From positions 1 through 64,000 of the forward strand of contig CANJLH010000013.1 in assembly GCA_947475415.1 (NCBI GenBank): 64,000 nucleotides of DNA. The letters run 5' to 3'. Under the pieces are notes generated by a model. It did not search any database. It had not been told where the DNA came from and saw nothing but the letters and a program-made list of their open reading frames with translations. This document shows, one piece after another, positions 20,077 through 28,394 of this stretch (positions within the stretch are counted from its first letter, which is position 1; the number at the start of each line of letters is the position of its first letter). The DNA comes from Caulobacteraceae bacterium. GTDB lineage: Bacteria > Pseudomonadota > Alphaproteobacteria > Caulobacterales > Caulobacteraceae. Made by a program: the position numbers and the translations under genes.

Positions 20077-21588
20077 TCAGCTCATGGTCGGGATGACGAA
20101 GGACGGCGCTGACGCGTCGCCATCGGGCCAGCGCGCGGTGACGGTCTTGATCTTGGTGTAGAAGCGTACGCCTTCCACTCCATGCTGGTTGGCATCGCCG
20201 AAAGCCGAACGCTTCCAGCCGCCGAAGGTATGGTAGGCCACCGGCACCGGGATCGGTACATTGATCCCCACCATGCCGACCTCGACGCGAGCGGCGAACT
20301 CCCGAGCCGCACGGCCATTGCGGGTGAAGATGGCGACGCCGTTGCCGTACTGGTGGCTTGACGGCAGGGCCACGGCCTCCTCGAAGGTTTCGGCGCGGAC
20401 GATCTGCAGCACGGGGCCGAAAATTTCGTCCTGGTAGGACTTCATCTGCGGTGTCACCCGGTCGAACAGGCTGGGGCCGATGAAATGGCCCTGCTCAAAA
20501 CCCTGCAGGGCGAAACCGCGGCCATCGACCACCAGTTCGGCGCCCTCATCCACCCCCATCTGGATGTAGTCGGCGATGCGCTGACGGTGAGCGGCGGTGA
20601 CTACCGGGCCATATTGGGCGTCTGGATCGGAGGAGACCCCCACCTTTAGGGTCGCGATTTCGCTCAGCATGCGTTCGCGGAAGGCTTCGGCGGTCCCCTT
20701 CCCAACCGGGACCACCACCGGCAACGCCATGCAGCGTTCGCCCGCCGAGCCGAAGGCGGCCCCGGTGATATCCCTCACCGCCTGGTCGAGGTCGGCGTCG
20801 GGCATGACGATGCCGTGGTTCTTGGCCCCGCCCATGGCCTGCACCCGTTTGCCGGCCGCAGTCCCGCGGGAATAGACGTATTGGGCGATGTCCGAGGAGC
20901 CGACGAAGCTCACCGCCCGGATCAGCGGGTGGTCGAGGATTGCATCCACCGCCGCCTTGTCGCCGTGGATGACGTTCAGCACCCCGGTCACATCAAGGCC
21001 GATGGCTGCGCCCGCCTCCATGAACAGTTCCGCCAAACGCACCGGTACGCTGGGGTCTTTTTCCGATGGCTTGAGCACGAAAGTGTTGCCGCAGGCGATC
21101 GCCACTCCGAACATCCACATCGGAATCATGGCCGGGAAGTTGAACGGCGTAATGCCCGCGGCTACGCCCAAGGGCTGGCGCAGGGAATAGACGTCAATAC
21201 CCGGGCCAGCGCCCTCGCTGTATTCCCCCTTCAGGACATGCGGGATTCCACATGCAAATTCAATTACTTCCAGCCCGCGCTGGATATCTCCGCGACTGTC
21301 GGCAAGCACCTTGCCGTGCTCGGCCGAGAGGAGGTCCGCCAGGTCCGCCATGCGCGCTTCGACCAGGCGTTTGAACTCGAACATCACCCGCGCCCGCCGC
21401 TGAGGGTTGACCGCAGCCCACGAGCGTTGCGCGGCGGCCGCGGCCTGAACCGCAATGTCCACCTCCACGGCGCTGGCCAGGGCGACACGGGCCTGCACCG
21501 CGCCAGTGTTGGGGTCGAACACATCGCCCTGACGGCCAGAAGTCCCGGCCATCGCCGCTGCGTTCACAAAGTGGCGGATTTCACGCAT
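20077..21588 (-). CDS. mmsA: methylmalonate-semialdehyde dehydrogenase (CoA-acylating)
   Basis: Converts methylmalonate semialdehyde to propionyl-CoA, the last step of the valine branch. The 503-residue protein has the aldehyde dehydrogenase fold with GITPFNFPAMIPMWMF, FVGSSDIAQYVY, KNHGIVMPDADLDQ and the active-site Cys286 in GSAGERCMALPVVV, all typical of MmsA. An AGGAGG ribosome site precedes the ATG. It lies 54 bases downstream of the CoA-transferase gene on the same strand and starts the group mmsA - HIBCH - mmsB. Confidence 0.96.
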   Translation of the reverse strand: MREIRHFVNAAAMAGTSGRQGDVFDPNTGAVQARVALASAVEVDIAVQAAAAAQRSWAAVNPQRRARVMFEFKRLVEARMADLADLLSAEHGKVLADSRGDIQRGLEVIEFACGIPHVLKGEYSEGAGPGIDVYSLRQPLGVAAGITPFNFPAMIPMWMFGVAIACGNTFVLKPSEKDPSVPVRLAELFMEAGAAIGLDVTGVLNVIHGDKAAVDAILDHPLIRAVSFVGSSDIAQYVYSRGTAAGKRVQAMGGAKNHGIVMPDADLDQAVRDITGAAFGSAGERCMALPVVVPVGKGTAEAFRERMLSEIATLKVGVSSDPDAQYGPVVTAAHRQRIADYIQMGVDEGAELVVDGRGFALQGFEQGHFIGPSLFDRVTPQMKSYQDEIFGPVLQIVRAETFEEAVALPSSHQYGNGVAIFTRNGRAAREFAARVEVGMVGINVPIPVPVAYHTFGGWKRSAFGDANQHGVEGVRFYTKIKTVTARWPDGDASAPSFVIPTMS

Positions 21589-21642
21589 GGCGACGGCCTC
21601 CTGCGAAGTTGGAAATGATTGAAGGAGAAGCCGGTGGCGACA

Positions 21643-22830
21643 TCAAATGACTCCGCGTGCGCGCAGGTCCGCGATTTCGCCGGGGCTGTAGCCCAGTTCC
21701 GCCAGAACCGCATCGGTATGTTGGCCAGGTTCCGGCGCCGGCGCGCAAGGCCCGCCGTGGCTCCCGTTGAGCGCCAGGGGCTGACCGACCAGATCGAGCC
21801 GGCCCAAGGATGGGTGGTCGACCGGCTGGGTCACGCCAAGATGAGACACCTGCGGGTCGGCGAACACCTGTTCGATGGTATTAACCGGACCGCACGGCAC
21901 GCCGACCGCATTGAGGACCTCAATCCAGTGCGCAGCGGGTCTCCTGCGGGTGATCTCGGCGATCGCCGCGTTGAGTTCAGCGCGATATCTCGCCTTCGGA
22001 CGCGGCGCGAAACGCGGGTCCTGCAAAAGATGCTCAGCTTCCGCCGCCCTGCAGAACTTTGCGAACATTGAAGTCCCGGACGCCGCCAGGTTGATCTGGC
22101 CGTCAGCGGCTGGAAACAGGCCCATGGCGGAAGCGGTCGGATGGTCGTTGCCCGCCTGGGGCGGAACCTCGCCATCCACCAGCCAGCGGGCGGCCTGGAA
22201 GTCGAGGACAGCGATCTGGGCCTGCAGCAGCGAGGTGGTGACCCAGCGACCCTTGCCAGTCACCTCCCGTTCCAGCAGCGCGGTCATGGCGCCGAGGGCA
22301 GCGTAAAGGCCGGCGCTGGTGTCGGCCACCGCGACGCCCGCCCGCACAGGCCCCTGGCCGGGAAGGCCGGTGATCGACATCAAGCCGCCCAGGCCCTGGA
22401 TGATCTGATCAAGCCCCGGCCGACCTGCGTAGGGTCCTTCCTGGCCGAACCCGGAAATCGATACATAGACCAGGCGCGGATTTCGCGCGGCCAGGGTTTC
22501 GTAATCGATTCCCAGCCTGTGCTTCACGTCGGGCCGGAAGTTCTCGAACAGGACATCGGCCTGGTCAGCCAACCGGTAGAAGATCTCGCGCCCCGCGGCG
22601 GACTTCAGGTCCAGTTCGAGACTGCGTTTATTGCGGTTGAGGTTCTGGAAGTCTGACGAATGACGGCCCGCGCCCACGTCGGTAGCGCCGCCCTTGTTCT
22701 CAACCATCAGGACGTCGGCGCCCCAATCGGCGAACTGGCGCACCGCTGTCGGACCCGACCGAACGCGGGTCAGGTCCAGCACCTTGAAGCGCGACAGCGG
22801 CGGGGCCTTGCTCAAAGTCATTCCCATCAT
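21643..22830 (-). CDS. CaiB/BaiF family III CoA-transferase
   Basis: A 395-residue class III CoA-transferase. It shows LDLTRVRSGPTAVRQFADWGADV, the N-RNKRS segment, VLFENFRPDV, VYVSISGFGQEGPYAGRPGLDQIIQG (catalytic Asp in PGLDQ) and the C-terminal GVPCGPVNTI. The start lies among three in-frame ATG codons (22830, 22827, 22821) with no clear ribosome site; the frame further upstream to 23409 is a shadow of the enoyl-CoA hydratase gene. It heads a strand-wise group with mmsA and may activate an organic acid by CoA exchange; donor and acceptor are unknown. Confidence 0.9.
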   Translation of the reverse strand: MMGMTLSKAPPLSRFKVLDLTRVRSGPTAVRQFADWGADVLMVENKGGATDVGAGRHSSDFQNLNRNKRSLELDLKSAAGREIFYRLADQADVLFENFRPDVKHRLGIDYETLAARNPRLVYVSISGFGQEGPYAGRPGLDQIIQGLGGLMSITGLPGQGPVRAGVAVADTSAGLYAALGAMTALLEREVTGKGRWVTTSLLQAQIAVLDFQAARWLVDGEVPPQAGNDHPTASAMGLFPAADGQINLAASGTSMFAKFCRAAEAEHLLQDPRFAPRPKARYRAELNAAIAEITRRRPAAHWIEVLNAVGVPCGPVNTIEQVFADPQVSHLGVTQPVDHPSLGRLDLVGQPLALNGSHGGPCAPAPEPGQHTDAVLAELGYSPGEIADLRARGVI

Positions 22831-22896
22831 TGGCCGAGGAGACCTGTTTCGACTACAGGCTAGCCTGCCCGCCGTCACTGGCCAAAGGACGTCAGC

Positions 22897-23643
22897 ATGA
22901 GTGGAACGATCCATCTTGAGCACCCCAGCGCGCACGTCTGCGTGCTGACGCTCGACAATCCGCCAATGAATCCGCTTGGCGGCGCAATGCGCGAAACCTT
23001 CCTCAAGCTGCTGGACGAAGTGGACTCCAGCGCCGACCTGCGATGCCTTGTGGTGACCGGCGAGGGACGCGCCTTCTGTACCGGCGCGGACCTCACCTCT
23101 ATCGGCGGAGAGGACCTTTCCACCTTCGGCCGACTCCTGGACCGGATCGAGGCTTCGCGGATTCCGGTGATCGCGGCGGTCAATGGCTGGTGCGCCGGCG
23201 GTGGTGTGGAACTGGCGCTTTGCTGCGATATACGCATCGCCTCCACCGCGGCCGGATTCATCTGCGCCGGCGTAAACATGGGCATGATCGCGTCGGCCTA
23301 TCGCCTGCCCCGGCTGATCGGCCAGGGGCCGGCCAAGGCGATGCTGCTCACGGGCCTGCCCCACGATGCGGAAACCGCCCTCAGGTTCGGACTGGTGACC
23401 GCCGTACATCCGCCTGAGGAACTCAAAGCCGCCGCGATCGCCCTCGCGGAACGCATCGCGTCACGGGCGCCCCTGTCAGTGGAGGCGACCAAACGGGTTT
23501 CGGGCCGGGCGATTGACCTAGCGCCGGAGGAAGCGAACAGGCTGACCAATAAGGAGATCGCCATTCTGCGCGCCAGTTCCGACCACAAGGAAGCCGTCGC
23601 CGCCTTCCGCGCGCGTCGCGAGCCGATTTTCACGCGAAGCTGA
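22897..23643 (+). CDS. enoyl-CoA hydratase/isomerase family protein
   Basis: A 248-residue crotonase. Oxyanion-hole motifs are EGRAFCTGADLTSIG and NGWCAGGGVELALCCDIRIAS; the region GVNMGMIASAYRLPRLIGQGPAKAMLLTG is typical. One of the two acidic catalytic residues of true hydratases is not obvious (Gly/Met at that position), so isomerase or hydrolase activity is possible. An AAGGAC ribosome site precedes the ATG. It is divergent from the CoA-transferase gene (66-base gap) and almost abuts the acyl-CoA synthetase gene. Confidence 0.88.
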   Translation: MSGTIHLEHPSAHVCVLTLDNPPMNPLGGAMRETFLKLLDEVDSSADLRCLVVTGEGRAFCTGADLTSIGGEDLSTFGRLLDRIEASRIPVIAAVNGWCAGGGVELALCCDIRIASTAAGFICAGVNMGMIASAYRLPRLIGQGPAKAMLLTGLPHDAETALRFGLVTAVHPPEELKAAAIALAERIASRAPLSVEATKRVSGRAIDLAPEEANRLTNKEIAILRASSDHKEAVAAFRARREPIFTRS

Positions 23644-23644
23644 G

Positions 23645-25048
23645 ATGATGTCCGAAAACCTCTACGATCTGCTCGCCAGTCGCTTTCCCGCTGATCCGAC
23701 CGCACCTTGCTTCCTGCTGGCCGACCGGGCGATCAGCTATGGCGAGGTCACCGAAACCACCGGCCGCCTCGCCACCTTGCTGATCGCCCAGGGCGTGGCG
23801 CCCGGCGACCGGGTGGCGGCACAGACCGTCAAGAGCCCCGAAGCGGTGATGCTCTACCTCGCCACGCTCAAGGTCGGGGCGGTTTATCTGCCGCTTAACA
23901 CCGCCTACACCGCGTCCGAGGTCGATTATTTCCTCAAGGACGCCGAGCCTCGCCTGTTCGTCCAGGACGCCGTCACCCTGACCGTTGAGGCGGCGCAATT
24001 CGCGCCTTTGGCCGCGACTGTCCCCCGCGCCGGATCGGACCTGGCCTCGATCATCTACACAAGTGGCACCACCGGGCGCTCCAAGGGCGCGATGCTCAGC
24101 CACGCCAACCTGGCGACCAATGCGCTGGCGCTGCACGAAATCTGGGAATTTTCGAAGTATGACGTGCTGCTGCACGCCCTTCCGATCTTCCACGTCCACG
24201 GCCTGTTTGTCGCTCTGCACTGCGCTTTCCTGTCCGGGGCGGCTATGGTGTGGCTGGACAGGTTCAGTGAGGCTGAGGTGATCGCCGGCCTGGCTCAGTC
24301 CACCGTGATGATGGGGGTGCCAACCTTCTACACCCGCCTGCTGGCCGCGCCGGAGTTCACCCGCCAGACCGCCGCCCACATGCGCCTGTTCATCTGCGGC
24401 TCGGCCCCGCTGCTGGAATCCACGTTTGAAGCCTTCGAGGCCCGCACTGGCCTGCGCATCCTCGAGCGCTACGGTATGAGCGAGGCGGTGATAATCACCT
24501 CGAACCCGCTCAATGGCGAACGCATCGCCGGATCGGTAGGCTATCCCCTGCCTGGCGTTTCCCTACGCATCTCGGGCGGCGAGACCGGGGTCATCGAGAT
24601 CAAGGGCCCCAGCGTGTTCTCGGCCTACTGGCGCATGCCGGAAAAGACGGCGGAGGAATTCACTGCTGACGGCTGGTTCATCACCGGCGACGTGGGTCGG
24701 CTGGACCCTGATGGGCGGCTTTGGATCTCCGGTCGGGCCAAGGACCTGATCATCTCCGGTGGGTTCAACGTTTATCCCAAGGAGATCGAACTGATTCTCG
24801 ACGAATTGGACGGCGTAACCGAGAGCGCCGTAATCGGCTTGCCCCACCCAGACTTCGGAGAGGCGGTGGTGGCGGTGGTTGAAGGCGCGGGCGACGAGGC
24901 CGCCCTTATCGCCCAGTCCCGCGGAAAACTGGCCGCGTTCAAGGCGCCCAAACGCATCCTGTTTGTCGACGAACTGCCCCGCAACGCCATGGGCAAGGTG
25001 CAGAAGGCGCTGCTGCGCCAGCAACATGCGCGGCTGTTCGAAGCCTGA
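23645..25048 (+). CDS. malonyl-CoA synthetase-like (MatB-type) AMP-forming ligase
   Basis: A 467-residue ANL-superfamily ligase. The ATP motif YTSGTTGRSKGAML, RYGMSEA, TGDVGRLDPDG, ISGRAKDLIISGGFNVYPKEIE and the C-terminal lysine block LPRNAMGKVQKALLR are all visible. The details (SPEAVMLYLATLKVGAVYLPLNTAYT, YWRMPEKTAEEF, PHPDFGEAV) match malonyl-CoA synthetases, which activate malonate or methylmalonate with ATP and CoA. It is about 35 residues shorter than typical MatB (about 500), with the shortening near residues 100-130. It is read with the enoyl-CoA hydratase next to the valine genes, which favours methylmalonate as a candidate substrate. Confidence 0.85.
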   Translation: MMSENLYDLLASRFPADPTAPCFLLADRAISYGEVTETTGRLATLLIAQGVAPGDRVAAQTVKSPEAVMLYLATLKVGAVYLPLNTAYTASEVDYFLKDAEPRLFVQDAVTLTVEAAQFAPLAATVPRAGSDLASIIYTSGTTGRSKGAMLSHANLATNALALHEIWEFSKYDVLLHALPIFHVHGLFVALHCAFLSGAAMVWLDRFSEAEVIAGLAQSTVMMGVPTFYTRLLAAPEFTRQTAAHMRLFICGSAPLLESTFEAFEARTGLRILERYGMSEAVIITSNPLNGERIAGSVGYPLPGVSLRISGGETGVIEIKGPSVFSAYWRMPEKTAEEFTADGWFITGDVGRLDPDGRLWISGRAKDLIISGGFNVYPKEIELILDELDGVTESAVIGLPHPDFGEAVVAVVEGAGDEAALIAQSRGKLAAFKAPKRILFVDELPRNAMGKVQKALLRQQHARLFEA

Positions 25049-25051
25049 GGC

Positions 25052-25543
25052 CTAGCCTTTGCCCCACCGCGCAAGCCCCGCCGCCAGGTCCAGCGGGCGG
25101 GCGCCGGCCCTGGTCTCGAACTCGCCCCAGGTTTCGCGCGGGGTTTCCCACATGACTTCGAAGGTGTGGCCGTCGGGATCGCGCCCATAGACCGAAAGAG
25201 ACGACCCGGTGTCGAACTCAGCGGTGAGCGCCCCCATCTCCGCCATCTTGGACCGCGCCTCCGCCAGATCCTCGATGGTCGGGACCTCAAGGGCGAAGTG
25301 ATACAGGCCCACCGCGCCGCGCCCCGGCGCCGGAGCTTCGGCGCCGATGCGCTGGAAGCTCAAGTCATGGTGATTGTCCGACCCCTTGGCGCGCAGGAAG
25401 GCCTGAACACCACCGCCGAACCGCTCCATGCATTCTTCATAGGCGAAGATCGCGCAGTAGAACGCCACCGACCGATCCAGATCTCGCACCTTCAGGACAA
25501 TGTGGTTGATTCGGGGTCGGACCCCGGTCGGCGCACTGTTCAA
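25052..25543 (-). CDS. VOC (glyoxalase/extradiol dioxygenase-like) family protein
   Basis: A 163-residue vicinal-oxygen-chelate protein: INHIVLKVRDLDRSVAFY at the start, LYHFALEVPTIEDL in the second module and DPDGHTFEVMWE near the end, supplying the usual His, His and Glu metal ligands. I chose the TTG at 25543 because GGAGG lies seven bases upstream and the domain begins right after it. The open frame continues to 25888, but that part has AGA/ATT-type rare codons and no domain. It is convergent with the synthetase gene. Substrate unknown. Confidence 0.82.
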   Translation of the reverse strand: MNSAPTGVRPRINHIVLKVRDLDRSVAFYCAIFAYEECMERFGGGVQAFLRAKGSDNHHDLSFQRIGAEAPAPGRGAVGLYHFALEVPTIEDLAEARSKMAEMGALTAEFDTGSSLSVYGRDPDGHTFEVMWETPRETWGEFETRAGARPLDLAAGLARWGKG

Positions 25544-25790
25544 TGGCGTTCCTCCAGCCGCTCTATGATCCATAATCACCATAGGCCGTTCGAGCGACTC
25601 CTCCACCGCAATTGCCCCCGCCAACCGAGTTCGATGTTGGCGCACGCGGCGGATTGCATCTAAGAGATGACTGGACATCATTTCTGGCATCGGTATCCGC
25701 CGCTCGCTTTCCGGGACGACGGGTAGACGCGCAGAGCCTCGCGCCTTGCGCCGCCGCAAGCTGCAGGTCCGAACGGATTGGGGGGGCCCC
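25544..25790. other. intergenic region upstream of the efflux operon
   Basis: About 247 bases between the VOC gene and the chosen start of the HlyD-family gene. No convincing gene, RNA or terminator was seen. It presumably holds the promoters of both divergent units. A run of seven G (25780-25786) followed by CCCC lies directly before the TTG at 25791 and could act as an odd ribosome site. Confidence 0.4.
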
Positions 25791-26870
25791 TTGCGGGACG
25801 GCGAAGACGGATTTTCGGACGCAGGCGTCGGCATCCAGGCGCCGCCCAGGCGTGAAAGCTGGCTGCGCCGCTGGCGCTGGGTGGTCATGGCCGCCGGACC
25901 GCTGGCGATTCTGGCCGCCGTGGCGTGGTTCGTGATTCACAGCGGGCGAATCGAGAGTACCGACAATGCCTATGTGCAGGCCGAAAAGGTGCCGGTCAGC
26001 GCGGCGATCGGCGGACGCGTGGTCGAGGTCAATGTCCGGGAAAACCAGCATGTGAAGAAGGGCGAAGTGCTGTTCCGCCTGGACGCCCGCGACCTGGAGG
26101 CGGCGCACGCCGCAGCCCAGGCGGAGCTCGATTCGACCTACACCATGGTGCGGTCCGCCCGCGCCACCTACCGCGAGCGCCAGGCCACGGTCGCCGCCGC
26201 CCAGGCCAACGCTGCGCATCTGGCCCGGGAAGCCGAACGCCAGCGCCAGCTTGCGGCGGCCGGTGCGGCGTCGGCCCAACAATACGCCGAGGCCCGCAAC
26301 CTCGCTGACCAGGCGACCCAACAGCTTACCGTGGCCCGCGCCCAGGCGGACGTCGCGCTGGTCAACATCGGCGGCGACCCGAACCTGCCTATGGAGGCCA
26401 TGGCCCGCGTGCGTGAAGCGCGCGCCAACACCGAGCTCGCCCGCCTGCGCACCACCTACACCGAGGTCGTCGCACCGAAGGACGGCGTCGTCACCCGCGT
26501 GCAGCAGTTGCAGGTCGGCGGCTACGTCAATGCCGCCCAGACCGTCTTCTGGCTGATTTCCGGGGTTCCCTGGGTGGAAGCCAATTTCAAGGAAGATCAG
26601 CTCGGGAAGATGCGCGTGGGACAGCCGGCGACCATCCGCATCGACGCCTACCGAGATCAGGTCCTGAAGGGTCATGTGGCCAGCTTCAGTCCCGGCACCG
26701 GTTCGGCCTTCTCCGCCCTGCCCGCCCAGAACGCCACCGGAAATTGGGTGAAGGTGGTCCAGCGCCTGCCAGTGCAGATCGCCTTTGACCAGCCGCCGCC
26801 GGACATGGCAGGGCGCCTCGGCCTCAGCGCAGTCGTCAAGGTCCAGGTCCGCCCGCCCAAGGAACGCTGA
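25791..26870 (+). CDS. HlyD/EmrA-family membrane fusion protein
   Basis: The periplasmic adaptor of a tripartite efflux pump. It has an N-terminal membrane anchor (RWRWVVMAAGPLAILAAVAWFVI), the biotinyl-lipoyl-like segment TDNAYVQAEKVPVSAAIGGRVVEVNVRENQHVKKGEVLFRLD, an alpha-helical hairpin (about residues 85-190) and the beta-barrel WVEANFKEDQLGKMRVGQPATIRID. The start is uncertain: TTG at 25791 (359 residues, after a G7 run) or TTG at 25746. It is followed six bases later by the EmrB-type transporter, fixing the assignment as EmrA-like. Confidence 0.9.
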   Translation: MRDGEDGFSDAGVGIQAPPRRESWLRRWRWVVMAAGPLAILAAVAWFVIHSGRIESTDNAYVQAEKVPVSAAIGGRVVEVNVRENQHVKKGEVLFRLDARDLEAAHAAAQAELDSTYTMVRSARATYRERQATVAAAQANAAHLAREAERQRQLAAAGAASAQQYAEARNLADQATQQLTVARAQADVALVNIGGDPNLPMEAMARVREARANTELARLRTTYTEVVAPKDGVVTRVQQLQVGGYVNAAQTVFWLISGVPWVEANFKEDQLGKMRVGQPATIRIDAYRDQVLKGHVASFSPGTGSAFSALPAQNATGNWVKVVQRLPVQIAFDQPPPDMAGRLGLSAVVKVQVRPPKER

Positions 26871-26876
26871 GCCGCG

Positions 26877-28394
26877 ATGGCTCAAGCGGCGGTCAACCGC
26901 ACGGCGATCACGATCACGGTGCTTTTGGCGTCGCTGATGAACACCTTGGACATGACGATCGCCAACGTCGCCCTGCCGCACATCCAGGGCAACGTCTCGG
27001 CCTCGCAGGACCAGATCGCCTGGGTGCTCACCTCTTACATCGTCGCCTCGGCGGTGATGACGCCGCTCGCCGGCTGGCTGGGCGGGCGGTTCGGGCGCAA
27101 GAACCTGTTGCTGGTGTCAGTGGCGGCTTTCACCGCCGCTTCCATGCTCTGCGGCGCCGCCAATTCACTGGGCGAGATCGTCGGCGCGCGCCTCCTGCAG
27201 GGGATGGCCGGCGCTTCGCTGACGCCTCTGTCCCAGTCGCTGCTTCTGGATCATACGCCCCTTGAACGACACGGCCGGGCGATGGCCCTTTGGGGTGCGG
27301 TGTCGCTGTTGGGGCCGATCCTCGGACCGCCCATCGGCGGCTGGCTCACCGATCAGATGTCGTGGCGCTGGGTATTCTTCATCAATCTGCCGCTTGGACT
27401 GCTCGCGTTCCTGGGCGGCTGGATTTTCCTGGACCGCAACCCTCAGGATCAGCCAAAGCCCTTCGACTTCCTCGGCTATGCGGCCCTGGCGGTATTCCTG
27501 GGTTCGCTGCAGCTGATGCTTGACCGGGGACCGGGCCTGGATTGGTTCAGCAACCTGGAGATCCAAATCTACCTGGTCACGGCGGCTATCGCCATCTGGG
27601 TCTTCCTTGTCCACACCTTGACGGTGGAACACCCATTCTTCGACCGACGCTTGGCGCGGGACAGCAATTTTGTCGCCGCGAGCATATTCAGCTCAGTCAC
27701 TTCGGTCCTGATGTTTGGATCAATCGCCATGATGCCGGCGATGATGCAGGGGGTGCTGCAGTACCCAGTTCTGCTGGCTGGGATCGTCAGCATCCCGCGT
27801 GGCCTGGGTTCCTTGCTGGCCATGATGGTGATCGGGTGGCTGATGGACCGATTTCCGAGTCGAGCCATCCTCGCCATCGGCATCGCCCTGACGTCATTTT
27901 CCTTCCACCAGATGGCGGGATTCGATCTTTCCATGGACACCGGTCCAGTGATCGTCTCCGGGTTCGTCCAGGGCATTGGCGTCGGCATCACATTCGTGCC
28001 CATCACCACCCTGGCCTTCTCGACGATTCCAGCTTCGTTGCGAGCCGAAGCGTCCACCGTCTTCACCCTTTGCCGAAGTATTGGATCAGCAGTTGGAATC
28101 TCGGTGATGCAAGCGCTGCTCGTGTTCCACGGTCAGTCCGCGCATGAAAGCCTGGTTGCGCATGTCGCTTCGTCATCGCCGGTGGTGGTGGCGGCCTTGC
28201 CGAATGGATTTGACCTGGGCGCGCTCAGCGGGCTTTCCAACCTGAACGGTTTCATCACACGCCAGGGGATGATGATCGCCTATCTGGACAACTTCTATCT
28301 GATGTTCTGGCTGTCGATGTTTTGCTTTCCGCTGATGGTCCTGCTGCGGCCGACCCGGCGCAATGGAGGGAGTGTCCATGTGGTCTCCGAATAG
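26877..28394 (+). CDS. DHA2-family (EmrB/QacA) MFS drug exporter
   Basis: An inner-membrane proton-driven exporter of 505 residues with about 14 hydrophobic segments. The N-terminal motif LASLMNTLDMTIANVALPHIQG is the D1 signature of the DHA2 14-TM family, and GWLGGRFGRKNLLL, RLLQGMAGASLTPLSQSLLLD and the motif C region (WGAVSLLGPILGPPIGGWLT) are present. It lies between the adaptor and the outer-membrane factor genes and overlaps the latter by 17 bases, forming a complete tripartite pump operon. Confidence 0.94.
   Translation: MAQAAVNRTAITITVLLASLMNTLDMTIANVALPHIQGNVSASQDQIAWVLTSYIVASAVMTPLAGWLGGRFGRKNLLLVSVAAFTAASMLCGAANSLGEIVGARLLQGMAGASLTPLSQSLLLDHTPLERHGRAMALWGAVSLLGPILGPPIGGWLTDQMSWRWVFFINLPLGLLAFLGGWIFLDRNPQDQPKPFDFLGYAALAVFLGSLQLMLDRGPGLDWFSNLEIQIYLVTAAIAIWVFLVHTLTVEHPFFDRRLARDSNFVAASIFSSVTSVLMFGSIAMMPAMMQGVLQYPVLLAGIVSIPRGLGSLLAMMVIGWLMDRFPSRAILAIGIALTSFSFHQMAGFDLSMDTGPVIVSGFVQGIGVGITFVPITTLAFSTIPASLRAEASTVFTLCRSIGSAVGISVMQALLVFHGQSAHESLVAHVASSSPVVVAALPNGFDLGALSGLSNLNGFITRQGMMIAYLDNFYLMFWLSMFCFPLMVLLRPTRRNGGSVHVVSE

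Noticed and set aside
25544..25888. N-terminal extension of the VOC protein in the same frame
   Set aside because: It has rare codons and no domain, while a TTG with a good GGAGG site sits at the domain border.
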